A DNA stretch of 64,000 bases, taken from Xanthoparmelia taractica (Eukaryota; Ascomycota; Lecanoromycetes; Lecanorales; Parmeliaceae). The notes under the pieces were generated by a model. The model made no database searches. It was not told the DNA's origin and saw only the letters and a program-made list of their open reading frames with translations. This document shows positions 23,177 through 33,612 of the stretch, in pieces. The DNA is taken from contig JANQBS010000161.1 in assembly GCA_033085395.1 (NCBI GenBank), positions 1 through 64,000 of the forward strand, read 5' to 3'. Numbering within the stretch: the first letter of the stretch is position 1; each line of letters begins with the position of its first letter. The position numbers were made by a program, and so were the translations under genes.

Positions 23177-23725
23177 ATGAACACGATGGCTAAGACCTAC
23201 TTAGCCTTAGGGTATGTATGACTTTTCAACTCTGTAATTAAGACACTTCATTTAGCGGTCAAGCCAGCCGGGGGTCTTCAAGGCTAACCGTTTGACCTCC
23301 CAGTCTACTTTCTCTACTCTCAGGTGCAACCGCAAATCTCACCACCTCCCTTGCTACCTGCACACCCACACCAACCACGTACACCACCACCAGCCTCAGC
23401 ACCATCACCATGGTCAGCGCCGTAGAGGTCACTTTGAGCACATCAGCGCAACCATACTGCCCTACCATCACCTCGACTAAATCGCGCAACTGTCCTCCAC
23501 CACCATCCACCTGCATCGTGCCTCAATGTATCATCGAAACTATGACCACGCTCTCTTGCCCCGCTGCTTGCTGCCCTTCAGCCACACCGACCACCGTGGT
23601 GAAGGAGAGTTGTGTGACGACGTAGGTCGAAATAATCCTTGTAAAGATGCATTGCTGACTCAAGGTAACACAGATGTCGGCAAGGTTGTGCGACTAGTAC
23701 TTTGACTGTGACACAGACGTGCTGA
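23177..23725 (+). CDS. Small secreted cysteine-rich protein (effector-like)
   Basis: Three-exon model: 23,177-23,211, 23,304-23,621, 23,674-23,725. Introns of 92 and 52 nt have GTATGT and GTAGGT donors and CAG acceptors. Splicing of intron 1 builds a classic signal peptide, MAKTYLALGLLSLLSGATA, with a likely cut before NLTTS. The mature part (about 112 aa) is Thr/Ser/Pro-rich and holds 12 cysteines, including TCIVPQC, SCPAACC, SCVTTCRQGC and a final QTC. An even number suggests disulfide bonds outside the cell. Translation may start at 23,177 (134 aa) or at ATG 23,186 (131 aa). No named family was recognised. It could be an effector or a wall-associated protein. The neighbouring NLR-type gene and relics mark this as an accessory region. 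Confidence 0.72.
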
Positions 23726-24419
23726 GTGCAGTAGCCGAGATTCTTTTTGGGGGCGAGGATAAGTGATGCATTCCTGCTATCATAAAAAGCGGTGCCTGTT
23801 TTGTCACCCCATTGCTACGTCCGAACCCTGCCTCATAGGCAAACTTTTTTGTGTCTGTATTCTACTTATTGAAAGAAAGGCAATGTGTATGTAGCTCTTT
23901 AATTGCGCGCAGTCGTAACACCCAGCAGAGCTTCCCATTTACGTCTCCCGCACGCCTTAAGGATAATGAGCACGTCACGAATGAGATTCCATAACAAGTC
24001 CATGGCGCGTTTTTCAGGACGAAAAGTTTGCATTTGCATTTATGAAGTTGAGTCGCTTGATGTGCCTTCAACGTCTATGAACGCATGTTTAAGTGTTCCT
24101 ACTTGAACCGAGTGATTTGGAGTGCTCCCTGAAAAGGACCTTCTGGTCGAATGGCAGAAAATAAGTGGATACTCTGAGAGTTTCGTTGTGTGAAAGTCTT
24201 GAGATGGATCTAGTATTAAAAATCAGCTGAAGCCACCAACACTCTACCCTAAGCCTTCAACAGTTCTGTCGCTTTGCTGCTTCACGAGGTCAACACTGGT
24301 ACCTTTCTACCTCTCGTTATACAAACCAAACTCCCAAATCATCATAACATGAAAACCATATCGCATCTTGAAAGTATCCAGCTTCTACGAACCATTCTCT
24401 TGAAATCCACCTCCCAGCC
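23726..24419. other. Intergenic, no gene seen
   Basis: About 690 bp without a supported gene. It contains the 3' flank of the cysteine-rich gene and the presumed promoter of the next plus-strand gene. Confidence 0.45.
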
Positions 24420-24740
24420 ATGGAACGCACCAAAATCCCATCCACACACTGCACCCACCACCAGATCCTTCCTCGAAACCAAGTCATCTACCTCGTCAAC
24501 GCTCTCATAGGATGCGCAAGATTCATGGAACTCGACTATACGAGGCATGTGATGGGGGATTGGATCACGGTCACAGATAAATTTAATGCAAAGTTTGAGG
24601 GAAAACGCATACCTGGGCGTGCCCGCCGGCAGACCAAACAAAGTGTCGGAATGCTTTATTGGGGCCCTATGGCGAATAAGGTGGAGCATGCAACCCGGTC
24701 CAGTGAAGTGGAGGAAGCCTTTCAGATGGAGAAGATTTAA
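24420..24740 (+). CDS. Hypothetical protein, 106 aa, Myb-like-type domain shared with the next gene
   Basis: Intronless frame with ATG at 24,420. Not a recognised family. Residues about 16-70 contain QVIYLVNALIGCARFMELDY and DWITVTDKFNAKFEGKRIPG. The pattern DWxxVxxx(F/I)NxKFxGxxxP recurs in the gene on the opposite strand at 25,291-25,876, so the two are probable diverged paralogs. The spacing of Trp, Phe and basic residues resembles a Myb/SANT-like helical unit, which is inference only. The protein has no signal peptide or membrane segment. Confidence 0.5.
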   Translation: MERTKIPSTHCTHHQILPRNQVIYLVNALIGCARFMELDYTRHVMGDWITVTDKFNAKFEGKRIPGRARRQTKQSVGMLYWGPMANKVEHATRSSEVEEAFQMEKI

Positions 24741-25290
24741 GTGATCATGGAAATGCATTCCGTCACTGTATGGTAATGTCTTGGTCCAGCAAAACCTTCA
24801 ACGGGCGCGGAAATCTTCAAGTCGCAGGATCACATCCCGTCGAAGCCTAAATCATGAATATCAACATTCAGCGAGTTATTTTTAAGCGGTATAGATCACA
24901 ACATCGATTTTTGCACTTCAGAATAACGAGCTCGTGATGGATATGCAAAAAGAGACAGAGCCTATTAGCCAGCATGAGATATCATAACGGATACTAAATG
25001 CGTTGGCTAATAAAGAGTTGGGGCTGCCTTGGATATTGGTGTCTTTCCTTTATGTCTGCACGCGAGTACAACACGGACAAGGGGCCCGTACGTAGTGAAA
25101 GGTTACTGAGGTGTGGACAAGGATTAAACAGAGGGTCTGAAGGAGAATCTGTTTGTCGATACCCAGTTTTTGGACGTCAATGGCCATTTTTTTGAAGCTA
25201 CGACCGCTTTCTAGTAAGAGATGTCTAGTAACATGCACCTCGTATTCCTCTGCAAGACAATCATTCCCTTTTCCAAGCCCCATGTTTGTA
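24741..25290. other. Spacer between convergent paralog-like genes
   Basis: About 550 bp, no gene seen. Both flanking genes point into this space. Confidence 0.45.
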
Positions 25291-25876
25291 TCAGACGTGT
25301 AGGAGCCGATGCTCAAGCTCAGCAGGCGTCAGTGAGTACAGGCTCCAAGAATCATCCGTCCCTTCGTGTGCCCTCCTACACCGGTCACGAAAGATCGCAA
25401 TCCTGACATCCTGGCACTTTCCCCACATGGCACACTTCAAGACCTGCACTGTCCGCGGCTCGCACTCGCCGGAGAATTTCTCGTTGATAGCCTCAGCCAC
25501 AGCGTCCCAATCGATTTGCCTGTAGTCTAGACGCACGTACAGACTCCTTTGTGACTTTAAGGAGTCGGCCAAGAGTCCGATGAGGTAGTCCATCTGGACA
25601 GGGGAAAGAGCATCCTGCGTGACCCAATGATCATGGGGATCTTGTTGGCATAGTTTTGGCTGGCCGACACGAGAAAAGTGGTAACTGATTCGATCTATTT
25701 GCTCGTCTGGCATGCACCACGGGCTTGTCTTGATGTGGAAAGCCTTCAGTTCCTATTCGCTGTTAGTCTTGCTTCACTCGTATCTTTGCGACCAGAGATC
25801 TAACCTTGGCCATTTCCGAGTCGATGTTGGTAGGGTTTTCGCTCTTCTCCGGAGATCTAAAGACTGCTGGGGACAT
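25291..25876 (-). CDS. Hypothetical protein, 177 aa, paralog-like to the 24,420 gene
   Basis: Two exons on the minus strand: 25,876-25,805 and 25,752-25,291, split by a 52-nt intron with GTTAGA donor, an ACTAAC branch and ATAG acceptor. The start MSPAVFRSPEKSENPT leads into ELKAFHIKTSPWCMPDEQI. A central segment, LSPVQMDYLIGLLADSL then RLDYRQIDWDAVAEAINEKF, aligns with the 24,420 gene (shared LDY, DWxxV, N-KF-G, P). A basic segment CQDVRIAIFRDRCRRAHEG follows. The composition suggests a small soluble, possibly DNA-binding protein. No family name is justified. Confidence 0.6.
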
Positions 25877-27885
25877 GGACGAACGTGCTCGCCGAGTCAT
25901 TTGCTGTTTCTCGAAGGTTTATTTGGTGAGGGATCCAGAACGTGAACGATCTGCTGCAGCGCAAAAGGTGATTATTATTAGGGTCTTTCTTATTCAAAGA
26001 TACACTGAATCAAAGCACGGACTAGCCAGGATTTTCAGCATCTGAGGTAAGTGTCGACACGTTGCGGAAATTACACGAAGAGTTCAACACTATGTACTGA
26101 TCTCGTATCTTCCGTAGTCCACATAAGGAACTGTTGAGGACTAGCAATACGAAAGACCTACCTTATATCTGGCAACTCCTGAGGGTACTTACTACCACCG
26201 AATAATAAACACTCTATCGTGCATGACCAGAAAGGATCAGCGATTCGTAGACTCGTTTAATTTGCGGCCGTAGAAATGTTCAATAATATTGATAGCACAG
26301 TAAAGCTCGTGTGTCTAAATATCGGTGAAGGGTCACACCCCTTAGAGAAGGTGAGAGTGGTCAATTTCTAATGTTAATATGGTAGCTATGCACAAGAACG
26401 TGGTATCCAGACCTGCACTCCTATAATTGATTCAACAGCGTTGAGTTTCTTCAACCATCTACTCCACACCTCTTGCTCTTTTATCCTCGTCTTTATCACT
26501 CAATTACAATATTAAGGAAATATAAAGGAATCTATAGCGATGAAGGTAAAAGTCCTACGAACACTTAAAAATGAAAGCGACCGCCAAAACCTGGCGACCC
26601 CAGAAGCACCCCAGAACTAATGGCGTTCGCCTCACAGCGCATAGTCACGAACGACTATCTGGCCAGGTGGCAGATTGAGAAAAGATAATGCGAATGGGCT
26701 CATCATCGCCGTCGCTACGCTCAATAAGCAGAAACGACTATTTATATCAGACCAGTAGTAATCTACTGCTCCATTGAGAATTTGGTAGGCATGTGAGTGG
26801 ACAGTTTCCGCAGATTCTCGCACACTATAGGCCTCACCAGCCGGTATTAAGTTGATGCGACGCGATGGATACCCCTTCTTCCAAACATTCGACTCTCAAG
26901 ATTAGTCAGAGTGTTGCAAGAAACATAGTCCTTACATGTAGTTAACCCACCGAAGCCACCAAACATTTACTCCTCTCTATGATTTAGTTCAACAGGTACT
27001 TCGCTATGATGGTCGCTAACATACCTTAATTGATCCTTTAAGATTCTTAAACTCTACGGCTCTCTGCTTTCCACTATTTGACTTGCCTACTAGGTCAATC
27101 ATCTGGGCCTCCACGTGAGCGTACCGCTGCAAGTCTCCGGAAAACAATGGGTGTTTCTCTTTGACAGTACTTTACTTGCGTAAATGCGCTGTTTTTGCTC
27201 CATTTTCCAGAGCTGTTGTTCATCGTCAAGGGACGGAAGCAATTGCTTTATCTAGGAAAAGCAGGCATGGTTTCGACGTACTTCAGAAGCGTTTATGCGA
27301 ATGCACGGTCCACAGGTCAAAGGTAAATCTTCAGTGTCTGCTTTGAAAAAGAAGTTGTAATATCTCTCATTCTAGTTTTTTCCGTCTTTGATCACACGGT
27401 TTCCCAAATACTCGTCCCATCTTTTAACATCCCCCAATCCCCAGCTTTTTCGCCACCCCAAGTACCATAGCTTCAGCGTTCGTGATGCCATACAATCACG
27501 ATCCATCTGCAGAAGCAGGGTATCAACTGCACCGACCTCCACGCCCCAACAGAGATGCATTATGCTGGCGAAGGCTGAACCTGACCGCGTGGTTCACAAA
27601 CTAGAACCAGACAACTCCCTCCTGTAACGAAGACCAAAATGGAGCAGAGTGCTGCGTGGTCGGCGAAGCCTGGAACAAGTGTTTCCAGCGACTCACTCAT
27701 GGATCCTCTGGAAGCGATGGTCTACAGATCAACGCGCAAGCTTGCACGTGGAAGCAATACCTAGGAGTCAATCGTAGCATTGCTCCAGGAGTCTTCCACC
27801 TCATGACAAATATCGATTGTGAACCTCCTTCACTCTTCGCAACAGCGAATTTTATCAAGAACAATATATGAACCTTTCCCCTACA
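25877..27885. other. Gene-poor spacer
   Basis: About 2 kb with only short frames and no recognisable domain. A minus-strand frame at 26,632-26,823 and plus-strand frames near 27,161-27,630 look random. A relic of the following pseudogene may begin before 27,885. Confidence 0.4.
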
Positions 27886-28905
27886 GCGCTAAACAACTTC
27901 TTCACAAACTACTACCTATCCTTCCGATTCGCAAAGCCCCCAAGCCGCCCTCATAATTTCCCCCTAATCACCCTCGCCGGCCCCTTCAACCCACGCAATT
28001 CGCCCTCAGCGAACCTCTAACCGACCTAACCGCCTCACCGTCCCCAAAACCTCCCCCTCAGCCTTCGGAATCTCCGAACCCACCGCCACGGCCGCCAAAG
28101 CGCTCGTCGCAGGCCTGCAGCAAACCCCCGGAGTAGACACATCCATCTGGCCAACCGGCACGCTGAGGCTCGCAGATGGTGCAGATCGGAGATTTCGCTA
28201 CGACGCTGGGAAAGGTGGACAGCAGTTTTGGAGACAATTTAACGAGGGGTTGAGACTGCTGATGACTGACGTTGCCATCGTGTGGGGCCTTCGCGTTGAC
28301 GAGTGCGTGGAGTGGAGGGAATTTGTATTCGCTGCCGCGCACGGTGAAAGGATTCGAGACGGGGTTGAAGACATTCCTTGTGTCGACGGCCGTGGGGAAG
28401 AATTTGAAGCCGAATACATTAGTTGGGCTAAGCATCTACTCTTCACTATGGAAACCCACAAACCAAAAACCCCCCACCACCCAACAGCCAAAACGCAACA
28501 TCACCTCCTCCAGCACCAGCTACACCGACCCCACCATCTCCAACCCATTTCCTGGGCTACATTTATAAAACATCTACCCCATCACAATCCAACCTCGCCA
28601 CCGACTCCGATGTCAATTGCGACGCCCGCACCACCATCACCTTTACCTAGTCCCCGCCGGCGTGAAGCAAAAATTTCTCCAACAGCATCGCGACGGACAA
28701 CCAAGCCTACCAACCTGCTCAACTCCAGTACCTGGCCACGACTGTAAATAGTGGTTGAACGCAGCTAGACTTAATATTCACTGGGGCGTTCAAGTGCGCT
28801 GCGAGTGGGAATTTCGATATGACATTGTCGGTTAATTTCGCAGCGGATGGGACGGTTGATTTTGGGATGTATGAGTGAGTTGCGTCTATGCTTTTCGGGG
28901 AAGAC
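27886..28905 (+). pseudogene. Heavily decayed gene, probably for a secreted protein
   Basis: Protein-like segments follow each other in changing frames: LNNFFTNYYLSFRFAKPPS, then KALVAGLQQTPGVDTSIW, then SAWSGGNLYSLPRTVKGFE with GLKTFLVSTAVGKN, then SNLATDSDVNCDARTTITFT, then AYQPAQLQYLATTV, and finally LIFTGAFKCAASGNFDMTLS ending in a stop near 28,880. At least four frame changes and in-frame stops (for example near 28,755) rule out a working gene. The order and the shared style suggest one ancestral gene of roughly 300 codons. The family was not recognised. Confidence 0.5.
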
Positions 28906-30741
28906 GTGCCCGATTGCGCTGAGTAAGGGTGGTGTCCGTATAGGGCGTGTCTGAGTTAGCCGCGTGGAGGGAGGGCGGTTGGGAAGAGTGAGGGAATATG
29001 ACTCGAGACAGGGAAAGAAAACGGACAATTCAAGGCGCAGATCGTTTGGTTGTTCACTTTTTCATCCAGCTTGAAAATAGAAAGTAGGCACCCTTTCTCT
29101 GCATCGAATCGATAGGAACTTCATGAGCAGATTGTCATACACCTTCACTTACCCTTAGACCTCTTACCTATTCAGGTTCCTCTCCTCAAGACCATTCACA
29201 CCACCTTAATTCAAAGTCCACCCAATCATAATCCCAAGTTTATGATACCTAAGTACTCTGCCCCGACTCAGAAATCCCAATGCATCTCCATCCTTCCGTC
29301 CCTTTCATGTTCAAAATTAAGAACATCCGCAAGAGGCTTAGAGCAAGGTACGAGAAGGGGGACGGTATTTTTGGAGAAGGATGGATAGGCGTCGAAGGTA
29401 GCTAGCTTTTCAAATATATCAAGATCAAAAAAATGAAAAAGATAGAAAAATGAAAAATGGCGATAAAGACAATCCACAAAATATCCGAAGAACCTCTGAA
29501 AACCAAGAATCTCCCCTCTTAAGCCCTCCCACCGCACATGACATATCCTAACATAATCAACATCCACACCTTGCACCACTTCAGTAAAGGAGGTCCTCTT
29601 TGCCTCAACAACTCCCGCCCCCTCAATCCAAGCCCCTTTCGACCCCCCCGACTCCCGAAAACCCATCAATCTCCACCGCTACACCCACCTTTCATCACGC
29701 CCCCTCCCTTCAAGCAAAACATCAGAACCCGGAGCCCAACCCATCTTCACAACGCCTCATCACAGAACAGAACAAAACCAAACCAAACCAACCCCCCTCT
29801 TATCCCCACCAATTCCCTCTTCCCCCCTCCCCTTCCCTCCCAGTCCCCTTTCCCTCCCCTCCCATCCCCATCACACTCTCCTCTCCCCCCTCCAACCCCC
29901 ACCCTCCAACTTCCACGCTCTCCCTCTCCCCTCGCTCCCCTTCCTCCTCCCGTCACTCGTCTTCCCTCCCCTCCAATTCCCCCACACCACCTCCCCATGG
30001 AGAAAAACAAACCAAAACCCAAACCCAAAACCAACACCAAAACATCATCAACTCTCATCGCCCAATTTACTATGCCGAACTTCATCTAGCGAGTAGTGCG
30101 AAGGATAAGAAAAATAAATACTATCCGTTGGGGTTGAGGCAATACATCTGATGCTCGAACGCGCGAAGAACGAGGGCGGGAAACCCCCGAAGAGAGAGAG
30201 AGAGAGGGTTCATAGGAAAGGATCTAAAGGGATGTAAGAGATGGATTGAAATAAGAAAAGTGAAGCGAAGGAGGTTGGATAGATGAATAGATGCTAGGAG
30301 ATGCTAGGAGAGCGAGGTACGATTGAAAGGGTTGCCTGGCTACGTGCGTAATATGGTGAGTGTTTATATTAGGGAGATGCAGCAAAGGAAGTGCATCAGA
30401 TGAAATGATGCAATGTGCATTTTGAAGGGGAAGGCAGATGCTTGAAGACGGAGATAGAGTTGGGGGTGGCTGAGAAGGAAGAGAGGGCTTTGAGGGAGAG
30501 GAGGGGTGTGGGCTTCCCAGGGTGCTGAGATAGGCGGGAACGCTGTGTCTTTAGCTCTATTTGGATATAGCCCTTCTTTTGAGAAGCGGTAGCATTGCTT
30601 GCTGTTCGCCTACGCCCTCGAAAACCCCGTAGTATTACATGCCCTTTCCCAAACCAACCTATACGACCCTCTTGACCTATAATCACCCAAACATCAGCCT
30701 CTGCTCATCTTTCACCTTCCAGCACCCCGTCTCCACCAACA
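28906..30741. other. Intergenic, low-complexity, no gene seen
   Basis: About 1.8 kb. It includes the C/T-rich tract annotated separately, a GA dinucleotide run at about 30,190-30,208 and a duplicated ATGCTAGGAG at about 30,291-30,310. Long open frames at 29,538-30,151 are produced by the low-complexity sequence and are not believable genes. Confidence 0.5.
29787..29998. repeat. C/T-rich (polypyrimidine) tract
   Basis: About 210 bp that is nearly all C and T on the plus strand with scattered A and few G. It is a simple-sequence tract with potential for triplex formation. No coding role. Confidence 0.75.
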
Positions 30742-31498
30742 TCAAGCCGCACGTACCTCAAAGAATCTCTTCAACCACCAGACCTGGAATATGCCCTCCC
30801 CAATTAAGACTCCCAGCTGAAATATACTCCACCACTTGACCCTGCCGTTTGTGCTTTCGGCTGTATTACGGTGTGTGCGCTCACGGACAACGATGTAGGA
30901 TTGTTCGTCTTTGACTTGATTCAGCAGCTCGGCGAGTTGTTTCACTGTAGGAGTTACACGTTGTGGTCAGCAAGCCATGGCTCAAAACAAAGTCATTCCC
31001 CACCCATCCATAACCCTTACCCCCGCAATAGCAACACCATGACCTCGAGGTCCGTATTCCACGAACGCAAACATAGAAAACGTCCAACAAACCTTCAGCC
31101 TCCAACGGATCACTCGGCGCCTCGCTCTCAGGCACATAAACAATCCCATGCACATTAAAGCTCACCTCCTTCGTGCTCGCACTCCACGCCTCATTACTAA
31201 AGCAATAAACATGTTTCCCGTCATTCCTCGCGTCGAACGAGTGATCGCCCGAAGACACCGCCTTCTGATTAACCAGGTACTCGTTCGCAGTGGGGCCGAC
31301 GATCCAGAAGTCGATTTCGAGGTTGCCGGCGCCGCCGAACTCGCGGTCGCCGACTTGGAAGGTGACGGTCATTTTGTCGTCTTTGTGGAGCATTTCGTGG
31401 AAGCATTCGCGTTGGTGGGCGCCCATTTGGATGTTGTGGGCGAGGGAGGTGGTGGTGAGGAGGGCTAGGAGAGCGGCGGCGAGGAAAGGGAGTCGCAT
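30742..31498 (-). CDS. p24-family cargo receptor, Emp24-like
   Basis: Predicted 202-aa type I membrane protein of COPII vesicles cycling between ER and Golgi. Exons are 31,498-31,093 and 30,944-30,742 on the minus strand, split by a 148-nt intron (GTTTGT...CTACAG). The signal peptide is MRLPFLAAALLALLTTTSLA. A GOLD domain follows with the two conserved cysteines (RECFHEM and VYCFSNE). Then come a coiled coil (LAELLNQVKDEQSYIVVRER), one membrane segment and a short cytosolic tail WWLKRFFEVRAA with the FF motif used for ER export. Length and tail fit the p24-beta (Emp24) subfamily better than the Erp1 or Erv25 groups. The overlapping plus-strand frames are antisense shadows. Confidence 0.93.
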
Positions 31499-32126
31499 TT
31501 TGGCGACAGCGGAGATGGAGGGCGTGGGTAGAGGAGGATACTGTGGATGCGCTTGGTGTATTGATAGTGTGGAAAGGCTGAATGCATTGGTGAAAGGGAG
31601 AGCAGTATTTTGAAAGCTGGCATCGGCATGTCGGAGGTTGTGAGGGCTGATACGGGCATGACGATTGATAGGACCATGACGGCGGAAATCCTGAGCAAGG
31701 CCCGGGAGATATCTCACGAGTTCCCCATCTGCAGGCATTCATATACTAGAATATGCAATGAATACTATTTTACGAGCATTGCAGCTTCTGAATATCTGTA
31801 TCATGATCTACCTGCGTGCTGCTTTGCCCCTCTAAGCAAAGCCAATGAATGAATAGAAGAATCTATATGTAGACATCATTCACTTCAACAATCGTATAAA
31901 AGACGTAGACACGGTGGCACGATAATTTGATTATGCAGGACAAATCCAAGATGCCACGAATTATCACTTTTCTGCATTAGCGGCGGGAGCTAGACTGTGT
32001 GGTGATGATTTCGACAAACGTCTTTTTCACTCACTCACATCAACACTGTTGAACACGCACTGCCGGACCCAGCACCGGCTACTCCGCCATCACACTGAAC
32101 AGCCAGTAACCTGTTCCTCAATCACC
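31499..32126. promoter_or_regulatory. Shared divergent promoter region
   Basis: A 628-bp spacer between the divergent starts of the Emp24-like gene and the SANT-like gene. Probably holds both promoters. No specific site identified. Confidence 0.4.
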
Positions 32127-33146
32127 ATGGCGCCTTTCCTAAATGCAAGGGGCCAACCGGTCAAAATGAGCTTCTTCGATCTCTTCGGACCCACCACACC
32201 ATCTCGTAGCGGTAAAGGGATTCCACGTGGGGAGAGGAAAAAGGTGAGCAAGTCCCTGATCATGCATCTCACTCTGCCAGTGGACCCATCATCCCTCTGG
32301 ACACCTCCAGTGCTTGACCTCTGCTCGATATTTTGTCTGACTCGAGAGTAATCAAAGACTGAAGAGTCCTCCCCCACCACAGAGACATCACCCCAATCAA
32401 CCGCAGCCACGGAAGCCCTTACCGAGCCAACAGTAGTCACCGCGTGGGAATATCCAGAATGGACGAGAATCGAAGAACTGGCGCTTCTTGGAATGAAAGC
32501 TCAGGACATGAGCTGGAAGGAAATCGGCGAAGCGCTAACTGGAAAGGATATGGAAGACGTCAAGAAGAAGTATAGAGAGCTTTATGTTGATGCGCCTGCG
32601 AATGTCAAGCCCAAGGAAGGAGACGGCAATCAGGAAGGGAAGAAGGACGAGAAAAGGGATGAGACGAACCCCGACGAAGCCAAGGCCGCCGAGGGGAGCA
32701 AAACGGAAAAGGCAGAGGGCAAGAAAGTTGGGAAGGAGTGGAAGAAAGGTCAGAAAAGTTCCAAAGCACAGAAGGGCAAGGGAAAGGCCGTAGAGGCAAA
32801 GCCGGAAGAAGTCAAACCGGAAGAAGACAGACAGGAAAAGCCAAAGGGAATTCTGATAGCGAAGGCAACGGCAGAAGAAAAAGGTAAAGGTGGAGAGTTG
32901 AAGTCGATCCATGGCCATCCGGTAATATTTGTCGATGACAACGAAGAACTAGACTTCGACGAGGTGAGTCCGAGTATCAAGGAGAGCCGTCAAGTCTAAT
33001 TTTTGCCGCAGCTTCTGTACCTATACGGCCTGCACGCGCGGTATGACGAGCTGAAGTGGATCACGGTTGATTCGAAGTTCTTTGACAGGTTCGGAAAGAG
33101 GATCGGAACTGAGAAGTTGAAAGAGAAGCTGGCGGGTATCTCGTAG
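32127..33146 (+). CDS. Myb/SANT-like domain protein with a Lys/Glu-rich linker
   Basis: Three exons, 276 aa: 32,127-32,243, 32,385-32,963, 33,012-33,146. Intron 1 is GTGAGC...CAGAG, with the acceptor taken three bases after a CAG-AG pair to hold the frame (the AG at 32,383-32,384). Intron 2 is GTGAGT...CGCAG. The N-terminus MAPFLNARGQPVKMSFFDLF is compact. A Myb-like unit at about 53-95 reads EYPEWTRIEELALLGMKAQ and DMSWKEIGEALTGKDMEDVK. A long Lys/Glu/Ala-rich, probably disordered and nuclear segment follows. The C-terminus LLYLYGLHARYDELKWI is a second folded block. The role is likely DNA- or chromatin-related, which is inferred. No specific ortholog recognised. Confidence 0.75.
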
Positions 33147-33329
33147 AGGCTTGGACCATAAGTTGCTCAATTGATTAGTCGGCCTGTTATCACGGCCTTG
33201 TGCTGACAAGCTCATTGTTGACGATCGAAAAGATAGCTTACCGCCTAGCTCACTATCAAATTTCAAGACACGCATACTGAAAGAATCCTTTCCTGAGGCA
33301 CATCAGTTAAAGGCCTTTGATAGCTCAAC

Positions 33330-33612
33330 ATGTCGGGCAGAACAGCCGACGAGGCAGTTCATGTCCGGGACTCGCAAGACTACGGTCAGCAACTAACTGT
33401 GACATCTAGACTTCGAGAAGCGTTCATCGTGAGCTCCAACAATGAGAACGTGAGCAAGGACACAGGCAGAGAAAAGCGAGTGTCATGGTTCTGACGGACA
33501 TGACTCTTGACAGTGGGGAAGAGGCAGGCAGCAGGCGAGGGGCCATAGCGGCTTCAATCGGGACCGGGAGGTAGACCGTCCACATCTGGAAGCACGACAG
33601 CTGACACCGTAG
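33330..33612 (+). CDS. Small two-exon hypothetical protein, 72 aa
   Basis: Exons 33,330-33,449 and 33,514-33,612 are split by a 64-nt intron (GTGAGC...TGACAG). The predicted product starts MSGRTADEAVHVRDSQDYGQ, passes FIVSSNNENWGRGRQQARG and ends at a TAG. The splice joins two modest frames into a coherent small, hydrophilic protein with an Asn/Gly/Arg-rich middle. The second exon has no competing stop. Too small to assign to a family; needs transcript support. Confidence 0.4.

Noticed and set aside
29538..30151. Two 183-codon overlapping frames
   Set aside because: They arise from C/T-rich low-complexity DNA (Pro/Ser/Thr runs) and overlap in different frames.
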